A DNA stretch of 64,000 bases from assembly GCF_030411995.1 (NCBI RefSeq), contig NZ_JASNRC010000003.1, forward strand, positions 310,001-374,000. The letters are read 5' to 3'. Source of the DNA: Massilia sp. YIM B02769 (GTDB lineage: Bacteria > Pseudomonadota > Gammaproteobacteria > Burkholderiales > Burkholderiaceae_D). The notes under the pieces are model-generated. The model did not search any database. It was not told the origin of the DNA and saw only the letters and a list, made by a program, of their open reading frames with translations. Within the stretch, counting starts at the first letter, position 1. Each line of letters starts with the position of its first letter. Made by a program: the position numbers and the translations under genes. Shown here one piece after another: positions 27,330 through 35,337 of the stretch.

Positions 27330-28304
27330 ATGATCAACGTATTTGTCCTACAAAATGGCCGTCTGAACCAGGTCCCGATCGCGTCGCGCGCGGACCTGGA
27401 GAATGCCACGCCTGTCTGGGTCGATCTCACCGATCCCGACGACGACGAGCGCGCCTGGGTCAAGGCCATCTACGGCGTCTCGCTGCCGGGCGAAGACGAA
27501 GTCTCGGACATCGAGGCCTCGGCCCGCTATTACGAAGCCGAAAACGGCGACCTGCACCTGCGCACCGATTTCCTGCTCGAAGAAGAAGACGGCCCCTCGC
27601 GCGTGGTCACCGTCGCCTTTATCCTGTCGGGCAAGATGCTGTTCTCGATGCACTCCGACGATTTGCCGGTATTCCGCCTGGTGCGCATGCGCGCGCGTTC
27701 GCGCCCGGGTTCGATCGGCGATTACATGGACGTGCTGCTCGACTTGTATGCGACCGACGCCGAGTACTCGGCCGATGCGCTGGAAGGCATCTACGAAAGC
27801 CTGGAAGAAGTCAGCCAGCGCGTGCTGCAAAAGGAATTCACCGACCAGGACGCGGCCGCCGCGCTGAATGCCATCGCGCACGAGGAAGACTTGAATGGCC
27901 GGATTCGCCGCAACATGATGGACACGCGCCGCGCGGTGAGTTTCCTGATGCGCGGACGATTGCTGAATGCCGAGCAATTCGACGATGCACGCCAGATCTT
28001 GCGCGACATCGAATCGCTGGATGGCCACACCTCCTTTTTGTTCGACAAGGTGAACTTCCTGATGGATGCCACCGTCGGCTTCATTAACATTAACCAGAAC
28101 AAGATCATCAAGATCTTCTCGGTGGCCTCGGTGGCTTTCCTGCCGCCGACCCTGATCGCCAGTATCTACGGCATGAACTTCCATAAGTGGTTCCCGGAGC
28201 TGGACTGGACCTATGGTTATCCGTTCGCGCTGGGCCTGATGGTGGCGAGTGCGATTGCGCCGCTGTGGTACTTCCGCCGCCGCGGCTGGCTGAAATTGGC
28301 CTGA
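27330..28304 (+). CDS. corA: CorA family magnesium/divalent metal transporter
   Basis: 324 residues. A large cytoplasmic domain leads to two C-terminal membrane helices (about 262-285 and 297-315), with the selectivity motif YGMNF at the end of the first. Usually transports Mg2+ (also Co2+ or Ni2+); the metal is inferred. The ATG at 27330 is preferred to an upstream ATT in the same frame. A strong hairpin follows the gene. Confidence 0.93.
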   Translation: MINVFVLQNGRLNQVPIASRADLENATPVWVDLTDPDDDERAWVKAIYGVSLPGEDEVSDIEASARYYEAENGDLHLRTDFLLEEEDGPSRVVTVAFILSGKMLFSMHSDDLPVFRLVRMRARSRPGSIGDYMDVLLDLYATDAEYSADALEGIYESLEEVSQRVLQKEFTDQDAAAALNAIAHEEDLNGRIRRNMMDTRRAVSFLMRGRLLNAEQFDDARQILRDIESLDGHTSFLFDKVNFLMDATVGFININQNKIIKIFSVASVAFLPPTLIASIYGMNFHKWFPELDWTYGYPFALGLMVASAIAPLWYFRRRGWLKLA

Positions 28305-28336
28305 ACTTCGCCTGAACCTCGCCTGACACCGTCCTC

Positions 28337-28382
28337 GGCGCATGGTCGAGCCGTCATGGCTCAACCATGCGCCAGGCGTTTT
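28337..28382 (+). terminator. Hairpin terminator of corA
   Basis: 16-base arms GGCGCATGGTCGAGCC / GGCTCAACCATGCGCC with one mismatch and a 5-base loop, followed a few bases later by TTTT. Confidence 0.75.
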
Positions 28383-28431
28383 GTGCAGCGCATATCATTG
28401 AATTGTCAAAATCACCATCAAGGACAATCCG

Positions 28432-28857
28432 ATGTCGTCTGCCACGATCAGCCCGGGCTACCGCAGTGCGCCCGGCCGGCTTCATACCATCCTGCTCGCG
28501 GGGACCGTTCCCCTGTTCCTGGGCGCATTGCTGAGCGATCTCGCCTACCATTCTTCGTATCAAATCCAGTGGAGCAATTTCGCTTCCTGGCTGCTGGCCG
28601 GCGCCGAGCTGTTCTGCGGCCTGGCGCTGCTGGCTGCGCTGATCAACCTGGTTCGCGCCAGGCAGAAGGGCGGGCAAACCCTGTACTTCCTGTTGCTGCT
28701 GGCCACCTTTGTCCTGGGCTTGGTGAATTGCTTCCAGCACGCCAAGGATGCCTGGGCGGTCATGCCTGCCGGCCTGGTGCTGTCGGTGATCGTCTTCCTG
28801 CTGTCTTGCCTGGCGGCCTGGGTCGGCCTGGCGCCACGCGTGGGAGGTGTGCAATGA
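28432..28857 (+). CDS. DUF2231-type four-helix membrane protein
   Basis: 141 residues with four hydrophobic helices and HxxH-like polar residues near the membrane (RLHTILLAG, NCFQHAKDAW). DUF2231 proteins of this type are regularly found before a sorbosone dehydrogenase-type gene and are suspected partners in electron transfer or haem binding; that role is inference. Its stop overlaps the next ATG by four bases. Confidence 0.75.
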   Translation: MSSATISPGYRSAPGRLHTILLAGTVPLFLGALLSDLAYHSSYQIQWSNFASWLLAGAELFCGLALLAALINLVRARQKGGQTLYFLLLLATFVLGLVNCFQHAKDAWAVMPAGLVLSVIVFLLSCLAAWVGLAPRVGGVQ

Positions 28858-30146
28858 AGCGCTCGAACGCACTGGCATTCATGAGCATCGCGCTGCTGCT
28901 GGGCGCATGCGGAGAGAAGGGCGCCGACACCCAGGCGCGCGGACCCGATCCCAAGCTGCCGGAACAGCAACGCGGTTTGCTGCCGAGCATGAAGATCGCC
29001 GAGCCGACGCCCTGGGGCGACCAGAAACCGACTGTACCCGAAGGCTATAGCGTCACGGCAATTGCCACCGACCTGCAGATCCCGCGCCAGACCCTGGTGC
29101 TGCCGAACGGCGACATCATCGTGGCCGAAGGCCGTGGCGGCAGCGCGGCCAAGCTCAAGCCGAAGGACGTGATTGCCGGCTACATCAAGGCCAAGGGCAA
29201 TACCAAGGTGAAAAGCGGCAACCGCCTGACCTTGCTGCGCGACGCCGACGGCGACGGCAAATACGAGCTGAAGACGGTCTTTGCCGAGAACCTGAACGCG
29301 CCTTACGGCCTGGCGTTCGCCAACAACAAGCTGTACGTGGCCAACCAGGACGAGCTGGTCAGCTTCGACTACCAGGAAGGCCAGACGAAAGCCGCCGGCG
29401 CGCCGGCCAGCGTGGCCAAGCTGCCGTCGCAGATCAACCACCACTGGACCAAGTCGCTGGCCGTCAGCGCGGACGGGCGCTTCCTGTACGTCGGCATCGG
29501 CTCGAACAGCAACATCACCGAGCGCGGCATGGAAGCCGAACTGAACCGGGCCGAGGTCTGGCAGATCGACGCCGCTACCGGCGCCCACAAGCCGTACGCC
29601 ACCGGTATCCGCAATCCGACGGCGCTGGCGATGCATCCGGAAACCGGGCAATTGTTTTCCGTCGTGAACGAGCGCGACGAGCTGGGGCCGGACCTGGTGC
29701 CCGACTACCTGACCTCGGTGCGCGAAGGCGGCTTCTATGGCTGGCCGTACAGCTACTGGGGCCAGAACGTCGACCCGCGCGTGATGCCGGGCGATCCGAA
29801 AAAGGTGGCCGCCGCCATCAAGCCGGACTACAGCCTGGGTTCGCACGTGGCCGCGCTGGGGCTGTCGTTCTCGCAGGCGGCGATGGGCGACAAGTTTGCG
29901 AACGGCGCCTTTGTTGGCGAGCATGGCAGCTGGAACCGCGATGCGCCGGTCGGCTACAAGGTGATCTTCGTGCCGTTTGCCAACGGGCGTCCTTCCGGCC
30001 AGCCGATCGACTTCGTCACCGGCTTCCGCACCGAAGAAGGCAAGACGCGCGGCCGTCCGGTCGGCGTGACTGTCGATCCGCGCGGGGCGCTGATCGTGGC
30101 CGACGACCTGGCCAACACCGTGTGGCGCGTGACCCGCAACCGCTAA
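28854..30146 (+). CDS. PQQ-dependent sugar/sorbosone dehydrogenase-like lipoprotein
   Basis: 430 residues. The N-terminal signal ends in a lipobox LLLGAC with Cys19, so the protein should be lipid-anchored. The rest is a six-bladed propeller of the GSDH/sorbosone dehydrogenase family, with repeated NAPYGLAF, GIRNPTALAMHPETG and GEHGSWNRDAPVGYKV. Family members oxidise sugars using PQQ; no PQQ synthesis genes are nearby. Probably pairs with the DUF2231 membrane protein. Confidence 0.85.
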   Translation: MKRSNALAFMSIALLLGACGEKGADTQARGPDPKLPEQQRGLLPSMKIAEPTPWGDQKPTVPEGYSVTAIATDLQIPRQTLVLPNGDIIVAEGRGGSAAKLKPKDVIAGYIKAKGNTKVKSGNRLTLLRDADGDGKYELKTVFAENLNAPYGLAFANNKLYVANQDELVSFDYQEGQTKAAGAPASVAKLPSQINHHWTKSLAVSADGRFLYVGIGSNSNITERGMEAELNRAEVWQIDAATGAHKPYATGIRNPTALAMHPETGQLFSVVNERDELGPDLVPDYLTSVREGGFYGWPYSYWGQNVDPRVMPGDPKKVAAAIKPDYSLGSHVAALGLSFSQAAMGDKFANGAFVGEHGSWNRDAPVGYKVIFVPFANGRPSGQPIDFVTGFRTEEGKTRGRPVGVTVDPRGALIVADDLANTVWRVTRNR

Positions 30147-30153
30147 GCGCGGT

Positions 30154-30825
30154 TTAGTCCGGTAGCTGGCCGACCAGGATCAGGGAGGCCGGCTTGCCGG
30201 TATGCGGATGCAATGGCTCGCGCAGTTCGCGCAGCCGCAAGCCATTGTTTTCGAACAGTGCGATCCAGCTCGACAGGGTGCGGAAATACCAGGGCGGCGC
30301 GTCCTGGAAGCCGCTGTTGAATCCGGCCCAGCTGCCTTCGCGCCAGCCGTCGACATAGGCCGCGTCGCCGCAGGCCAATACCGGGTGCACGGTTTGCACG
30401 ACCAGGTGGCCGCCGCAACGCAGGTAAGAAGGCGCCGCGCGCAGCAGGCCTTCGACCGCTTCTTTTCCGATCAGCGAGAAATTGCAGACCGCCAGGTCGG
30501 CGGACAACTGCAATGCGCCGTCCGCGATCTGTTCGTAGGACAGGCAGCGGAATGTGCCGCCGCCGGCCGCTTGCGCCTGTTCGACCAGGGTGGGGATCGC
30601 ATCCACACCCATCATCTGCACTTCCGGCAGCGCACGTATCAGCCAGCCTTCGCCGCAGCCGAGATCGACGGCGCTGGCGGGCGCATAAGCGCGTACCGTC
30701 TCGACGATGGCCGCATTCGTGACCAGGGTGCGGCTTTCGATTTCGCCATTCCGGATCGCGGCGATCCAGGGGGCGCTATTCCGGTGCCAGGATTCGATGA
30801 TCGTGGTGTCAAGCTGAGCAGGCAT
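30154..30825 (-). CDS. Class I SAM-dependent methyltransferase
   Basis: 223 residues. The SAM-binding motif I is VDLGCGEGWLIRAL (about residue 53), followed by the acidic motif II GVDAIP and a post-motif CNFSLIG, LRCGGHLVVQTVHPV. The substrate cannot be told from sequence. It converges on the sugar dehydrogenase gene with only seven bases between the stops. Confidence 0.85.
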   Translation of the reverse strand: MPAQLDTTIIESWHRNSAPWIAAIRNGEIESRTLVTNAAIVETVRAYAPASAVDLGCGEGWLIRALPEVQMMGVDAIPTLVEQAQAAGGGTFRCLSYEQIADGALQLSADLAVCNFSLIGKEAVEGLLRAAPSYLRCGGHLVVQTVHPVLACGDAAYVDGWREGSWAGFNSGFQDAPPWYFRTLSSWIALFENNGLRLRELREPLHPHTGKPASLILVGQLPD

Positions 30826-31299
30826 CTGGCCTCCATGTGGAAGCGACTATTATGCTTGCGTTCACCGCCGGGCGAAACCGCAAGAAGCATGCGCGATTTT
30901 CCCGCTATCCGGCAGCGCCTGGTTAGTGCATATAATCGATATCGGAAGCGGCATATCGTTCAGTTTCGTGGACCGTTCGTCCTCTTTCGCGTTGAAATCG
31001 TGAAGCATCGTGCCGTGAGCGTGAAGTTTCGGCGCCCTATCGCGTGCAATCGCACGGATTCGGGCGTTATCGGGCGTTATCGGGAAGCGCGCTGGAAAAA
31101 AAAGGGGCATCACAGGGAAGGACCGAACGGTTCTGTTACACCCATTTACGCTTCTTTACCCGTCATGACGGTGCAATGCCGGACCGAGGTTTTACAATGG
31201 AGGCTTTCAGCCTGTCGAGCTCGCCTCAATACCGATGAGTCGGTATCGATGACGCGCGCTGGATGCGGCGCCACTTCAACGTCAATAAAGCATTCACCG
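30826..31299. other. Non-coding region upstream of the first TonB-dependent receptor
   Basis: About 470 bases, less GC-rich than the genes around it. It holds TATAAT (30931-30936) without a good -35, a TACAAT (31193-31198) close to the receptor gene, and a 10-bp direct repeat CGGGCGTTAT twice in tandem (31061-31080, plus CGGG). No Fur box, RNA gene or protein gene is recognisable. Confidence 0.4.
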
Positions 31300-33726
31300 A
31301 TGGTCCAACGAAATCGTTCCACGCAAGGTCGTTTCCCCTCTGGCGCTGGCGGTACGTCGCCGCGCAAGCAGGCCCTGTATCTCGCGGTTGCCCTGGCAGT
31401 GTGCGAGCTGGGCGCCATGCGTCCGGCGCTGGCGCAGGCTGACCGCGCCACGCCAGTCCCGTCCACGACGGCAGTCCCGGCTGCGGCGGCCACGCGCGCG
31501 GCGCCGCAATCGGCTCCCGCCGCCAGCGCTGCGGTGTCTGCCCCGGCTGCCCCGGCAACCGAGGGGAGCGAGGCCGCCCCCCAGCAGATCCAGTCCGTCA
31601 ACGTGGTCGGCGAACGCCAGAACAACCGCATCGACCGCCAGGTCTACGACGTGAAATCCGACGTGAATGCCTCGAATGGCAGCGCCGCTGATGCGCTCGG
31701 CAACGTGCCATCGGTGGCGGTCGATGCCGATGGCACCGTGTCGCTGCGCGGCAGCACCAATGTGCAGATCCTGGTCGACGGCAAGCCCTCGGCCATGCTG
31801 CAGGGCGAGAACCGCGGTTCGGCGCTGCAGGCCATGCCGGCCGAGGACATCGACTCGGTCGAGGTGATCAACAACCCGGGCGCGGAATTTGGCAACGAAG
31901 GCGGCGGCGGACCGATCCTGAACCTGGTCATGAAGCGCAACCGCCGTCCGGGCGGCTTCGGCGCGGCGAATGTCAATGCGGGCACGGAAGGGCGCTACAA
32001 CGCGGCGCTGAACGGCGCCTACAATTCCGGCCTGTGGGGCTTCCAGGGCGGCGTCAACGTGCGCAAGGATGGCCGCGATTCGACCTATGAAAGCGAGCGC
32101 GAGCGCATCGACCCGGTCACCGGCGCCAGCCAGCGCAGCACCCAGCAGTCCACCAGCAATGGCCTGAACGAGAGCGTCGGCCTGCGCGGCCAGGTGACCT
32201 ACAACCTGAGCCAGGACGACACGCTGGAAGCCGGCATCGGCCTCATGAAGCGCAACAACGACCAGCAGGGCCTGGACCACTACAGCGTGTTCGACGAAAA
32301 CGGCAACACGACCAGCGACTATGCGCGCACCACGCGCCGCAGCGGCGACAGCAGCAACAACATGGGCAGCCTGCGCTGGGACCACAAGGGCGAGAAGCTG
32401 GGCGAGCTGTTCAAGATGGACCTGCGCGTGTCGACCAGCGACAACGACAGCGACACCGACTACGCGAATACCTACACGGTGACGCCGCCGCGTGCGGCCG
32501 ACAGCCGCAACCTGCAGGACGTGGATAACGCGACCCGCATCATCGACTACACGGGCGACTACGAGTTGCCGCTGGAGAGTGGCGCCATTGTGAAAGTCGG
32601 CTACAAGATCGCCGACAACAAGAGCGAGTTCGACACCCGCTACTACGATTTCGACCTGGCCTCCGGCGCGCAAAGCGTCAACGACCGCCGCACCAACGCC
32701 TTCGAGATCGACGAGCGCAATACCGCGCTGTACGGCTCCTACCAGTGGAAGGTGAACGAGCGCTGGGGCGCCCAGCTGGGCCTGCGCGCCGAGCATACCG
32801 ACATGGACCTGAAGCAGGTGACCAGCCGTATAGAAACCGGCAACAGCTACCTGAACTGGATGCCGAGCGCGTTTGCCACGTATAAATTGGCCGAGAAGAC
32901 GAATCTGCGCTTCTCGTACGCGCACCGCATCCGCCGTCCGGGCGCGAACGAGCTGAATCCTTTCGTGGTCTACCGTGACGAACTGAACGAGTCGAGCGGC
33001 AATCCCCTGCTGAAGCCGGTGCAGACCGATTCCTTCGAGGTCGGCTACGAAACCAAGGCTGGCGTGCTCGATGCCAACGTGCGCGCCTATTACCGCAACG
33101 AGCGCGACACCATCCGCAGCCGTCAGCTGGCGGTGAGCGACACCGTGATCCTGACGACGCTGGAAAACGGCGGCAGCAACCGTTCCGGCGGCCTCGAGTT
33201 CACGCTCAGCGGCAAGGTCACGCCGAAACTCTCGATCAATACCAGCGGCAACGTGTTCGTGGCCGAACAGCAGCAGATCGACCTGCTCGGCGTGGAGAGC
33301 AAGCGCAGCGCGACCTCGGTGAACGTGCGCGGGCGCCTGAACTACCAGCTGACCCCGCTCGACCAGGTGCAGTTGATGTTCAATGCCCAGGGCAAGACCC
33401 TGACCGGCTATGGCTACCGCGAACCGAGCGCCACCGCCGACCTCAGCTACCGCCGCAACCTGAGCCAGAGCCTGACGCTGGTGGTGAATGCGCGCGATAT
33501 CTTCAGCTCGCAGAAACAGGAAACCGTCACCGATTCGGCCACGCTGAAGGAATATTCGGTGCGCCGCTTTGACGGGCCGGTGGTGTTCGTCGGCCTGTCC
33601 TACCGCTTCGGCGGCGTGCAGGCGAACCGGCGCCAGGATGGGCCGCCGGGCGAGGGCTGGCGTCCGCCGCCGGGCGGCATGCCGCCGGGTGGTTTCGGCG
33701 GCGGCCCGGGCGGGCCGGGAATGTAA
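31300..33726 (+). CDS. TonB-dependent outer-membrane receptor with Pro/Gly-rich C-terminal tail
   Basis: 808 residues from the chosen ATG, which gives a signal peptide (basic start, ALYLAVALAVCELGAM core, cleavage near ALAQA). An Ala/Pro-rich segment follows, then the plug domain (NRIDRQVYDVKSDV to GPILNLVMKRN) and a long barrel of the OMP_b-brl_3 type. Instead of ending at the last barrel strand (VFVGLSYRFGG) it runs on about 35 residues of Pro, Gly and Met. An ATG at 31249 would add 17 residues. The ligand is unknown; no Fur box was seen. Confidence 0.88.
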   Translation: MVQRNRSTQGRFPSGAGGTSPRKQALYLAVALAVCELGAMRPALAQADRATPVPSTTAVPAAAATRAAPQSAPAASAAVSAPAAPATEGSEAAPQQIQSVNVVGERQNNRIDRQVYDVKSDVNASNGSAADALGNVPSVAVDADGTVSLRGSTNVQILVDGKPSAMLQGENRGSALQAMPAEDIDSVEVINNPGAEFGNEGGGGPILNLVMKRNRRPGGFGAANVNAGTEGRYNAALNGAYNSGLWGFQGGVNVRKDGRDSTYESERERIDPVTGASQRSTQQSTSNGLNESVGLRGQVTYNLSQDDTLEAGIGLMKRNNDQQGLDHYSVFDENGNTTSDYARTTRRSGDSSNNMGSLRWDHKGEKLGELFKMDLRVSTSDNDSDTDYANTYTVTPPRAADSRNLQDVDNATRIIDYTGDYELPLESGAIVKVGYKIADNKSEFDTRYYDFDLASGAQSVNDRRTNAFEIDERNTALYGSYQWKVNERWGAQLGLRAEHTDMDLKQVTSRIETGNSYLNWMPSAFATYKLAEKTNLRFSYAHRIRRPGANELNPFVVYRDELNESSGNPLLKPVQTDSFEVGYETKAGVLDANVRAYYRNERDTIRSRQLAVSDTVILTTLENGGSNRSGGLEFTLSGKVTPKLSINTSGNVFVAEQQQIDLLGVESKRSATSVNVRGRLNYQLTPLDQVQLMFNAQGKTLTGYGYREPSATADLSYRRNLSQSLTLVVNARDIFSSQKQETVTDSATLKEYSVRRFDGPVVFVGLSYRFGGVQANRRQDGPPGEGWRPPPGGMPPGGFGGGPGGPGM

Positions 33727-33735
33727 TGCAGGCGA

Positions 33736-33780
33736 TGAAATAAAATTTCATCATTGCACATCATTTGAAATTTTATTTCA
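33736..33780. terminator. AT-rich 15-bp inverted repeat between convergent genes
   Basis: TGAAATAAAATTTCA (33736-33750) and its exact reverse complement TGAAATTTTATTTCA (33766-33780) flank 15 bases. It starts ten bases after the receptor stop and its right arm contains the stop codon of the minus-strand gene. It could end transcription on both strands. The AT content is striking in this genome. Confidence 0.6.
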
Positions 33781-34267
33781 CGGGCGACGTGAGCGCTTCT
33801 TGAAAGCCTGCGCCGCCATCCTCGCAGTGCACATGCCTGAGCGTCTTGCCGCGCCGCTCCACCGTCAGACCGTCCTCGAAGACCGGCGTGGCGCCGTCGT
33901 CCGCGCGGCCGACGCGGCTGTACAGGGTATAGGTATAGCCGCTGCGTCCAAAGGCGACCGAGGTGATGCCGCCGCCAATGGCGGGCAGGCTGCTGACCTT
34001 GAACGCCGCCTGCGCGCGCTGGCCCGGCGCCGGATATTCCAGTTCCAGCGCCGCCGGCAAGCCGAAGCGGTACTGCAGGCCGCCGCCGGCGTGCGCCGCG
34101 CGGCACAGCGACACCAGCTTGCCTTCCACGCTGCAGGCGAACACCACGGCCTCGCCGGCCAGGCACAGCGACGCGGCCGGCGCCTGCCCCCAGGCCGGCA
34201 CGGCGAGGCAGCAGCCCAGCGCCGCCGCGCACCATTCAAATCCCCAATGCTTTCTTGATGTTCGCAA
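33773..34267 (-). CDS. Secreted four-cysteine protein of unknown function
   Basis: 164 residues. The start is TTG, supported by GGGGAG about seven bases upstream and by the signal peptide it creates (basic residues 2-6, hydrophobic 13-26, cleavage near AWGQA). The mature part has exactly four cysteines (35, 45, 55, 148), enough for two disulfides, in a pattern CLAGEAVVFAC...LVSLC...LQYRFG seen in a widespread family of small exported proteins (from memory). It overlaps the end of the GH19 gene by 32 bases, so the two are coupled. It could be an inhibitor or partner of that enzyme; this is inference. Confidence 0.72.
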   Translation of the reverse strand: MRTSRKHWGFEWCAAALGCCLAVPAWGQAPAASLCLAGEAVVFACSVEGKLVSLCRAAHAGGGLQYRFGLPAALELEYPAPGQRAQAAFKVSSLPAIGGGITSVAFGRSGYTYTLYSRVGRADDGATPVFEDGLTVERRGKTLRHVHCEDGGAGFQEALTSPVK

Positions 34268-35051
34268 GGCGCGCTCCCCGGTCGCTCAGTCCATTCAGGC
34301 CGCCGTTGACGGCGCGGGTGACTTCTTCCAGGTCGTCGGCATCGGCCAGCGCATTGACTGTACGCGCATCCCAGTAGTGAAAGGCCGATTCGATGGCGTA
34401 TTTGAGTTCGCTCAGGAGCAGATCGGGTTCGCGCAGGAAGTCGCGTGGGTCGCTCGCATCGCGCGCATTGTGGGCAGCGGTGAAGGCGGCGTAATTGTCC
34501 TTGCCGGTCAACTGGATCAGGCCGCGCCCGCGGTAGCGGAAGCCGTCGCCCGAGGCTTCGCTGCCGTTGCCGAGGCGGTCGGCGTACACGTAGCTGAGCA
34601 GGTGCTCGGCATTGCCGGCATAAAAATCCGACGCGCTCCACAGCTTGGGGCGCAGGCGCGCCGGCTGGCCGTCGGCGCCGAGACGGCATTCGTTGAGCGT
34701 GCGGTCGTACTGGGTTTGTCCGCCCTTGCAGCCGAATACCTGGCGCATGCGCACGGCCGAATAGCGGCCGTTTTCCTCGGTCGCGCGGAAGCTGCTTTCG
34801 TGCCCGATCTGGGCCAGGAAGTGGGCGATGCGCAGCGGCGTGTCGACCCGGTAGCGGCGCGCGCTGTCGTTCAGGCCGTCGACGATGCCGGCGTAATAGC
34901 TTTCCGAATTGGTCGGATCGGCAATGCGCAGCAGCGCCACGCTGACGGCAAAGGGCGCGCCTTCGCTGCGCGGCAGGGAAGGGGGCTGCAGGTGCGAACG
35001 GGACACGCGCGAGCGTGCGCTGCCGGGTAAGGATCGTCGAAGTCGCACCAT
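34236..35051 (-). CDS. Glycoside hydrolase family 19 (chitinase/endolysin type)
   Basis: 271 residues. The GH19 core begins near residue 50 with AHFLAQIGHESSFRATEEN, giving catalytic Glu85 and Glu92 or Glu93, and continues with FRYRGRGLIQLTGKDNYA. It is the compact phage-endolysin form without the plant-type loops or a carbohydrate-binding module. The first 35 residues are Arg/Ser/Pro-rich with no clear signal peptide. ATG 35051 has GGGAGG just upstream and is preferred to longer starts. GH19 enzymes cut chitin or peptidoglycan; the lack of a fungal-chitinase layout favours peptidoglycan (inference). Confidence 0.85.
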   Translation of the reverse strand: MVRLRRSLPGSARSRVSRSHLQPPSLPRSEGAPFAVSVALLRIADPTNSESYYAGIVDGLNDSARRYRVDTPLRIAHFLAQIGHESSFRATEENGRYSAVRMRQVFGCKGGQTQYDRTLNECRLGADGQPARLRPKLWSASDFYAGNAEHLLSYVYADRLGNGSEASGDGFRYRGRGLIQLTGKDNYAAFTAAHNARDASDPRDFLREPDLLLSELKYAIESAFHYWDARTVNALADADDLEEVTRAVNGGLNGLSDRGARLANIKKALGI

Positions 35052-35206
35052 GCTCGCCTCCCGCCGAAGTGGAACCATGATGACACAGCGCGCATCCGGC
35101 GCCGCCAGGCGCGCGTGCACGATGTTTGAGGTGGCATAAATGCCGCGTACATCCTTGGTTACCCACGTCAAATAACCCGTATTTCATATTTTTACGTCCT
35201 TCCTTA

Positions 35207-35247
35207 TTGACTTTGCAATGAGAATCGTTATCATTTACATTCTCATT
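35207..35247 (+). promoter_or_regulatory. Fur-box-overlapped promoter of the siderophore receptor
   Basis: TTGACT (35207-35212), 16 bases, TATCAT (35229-35234) form the promoter. A 19-bp Fur-like site AATGAGAATCGTTATCATT (35217-35235) lies over it, and a further ATTCTCATT (35239-35247) mirrors its first half. Fur with iron should block this promoter. The leader to the ATG is about 95 bases. Confidence 0.8.
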
Positions 35248-35337
35248 ACGATGCATGTTGCACTGCGTTTCGAACGATGACGCGCGTGCGACACCAGCCT
35301 GTCGTTCTTTTCTTCTGCTACTAACTTGAGGTCTCTG

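Noticed and set aside
33600..34235. Alternative minus-strand frame beginning at an ATG next to the GH19 stop
   Set aside because: Very Arg/Gly-rich without a signal peptide; the overlapping TTG-started frame has a ribosome site, signal peptide and four cysteines.
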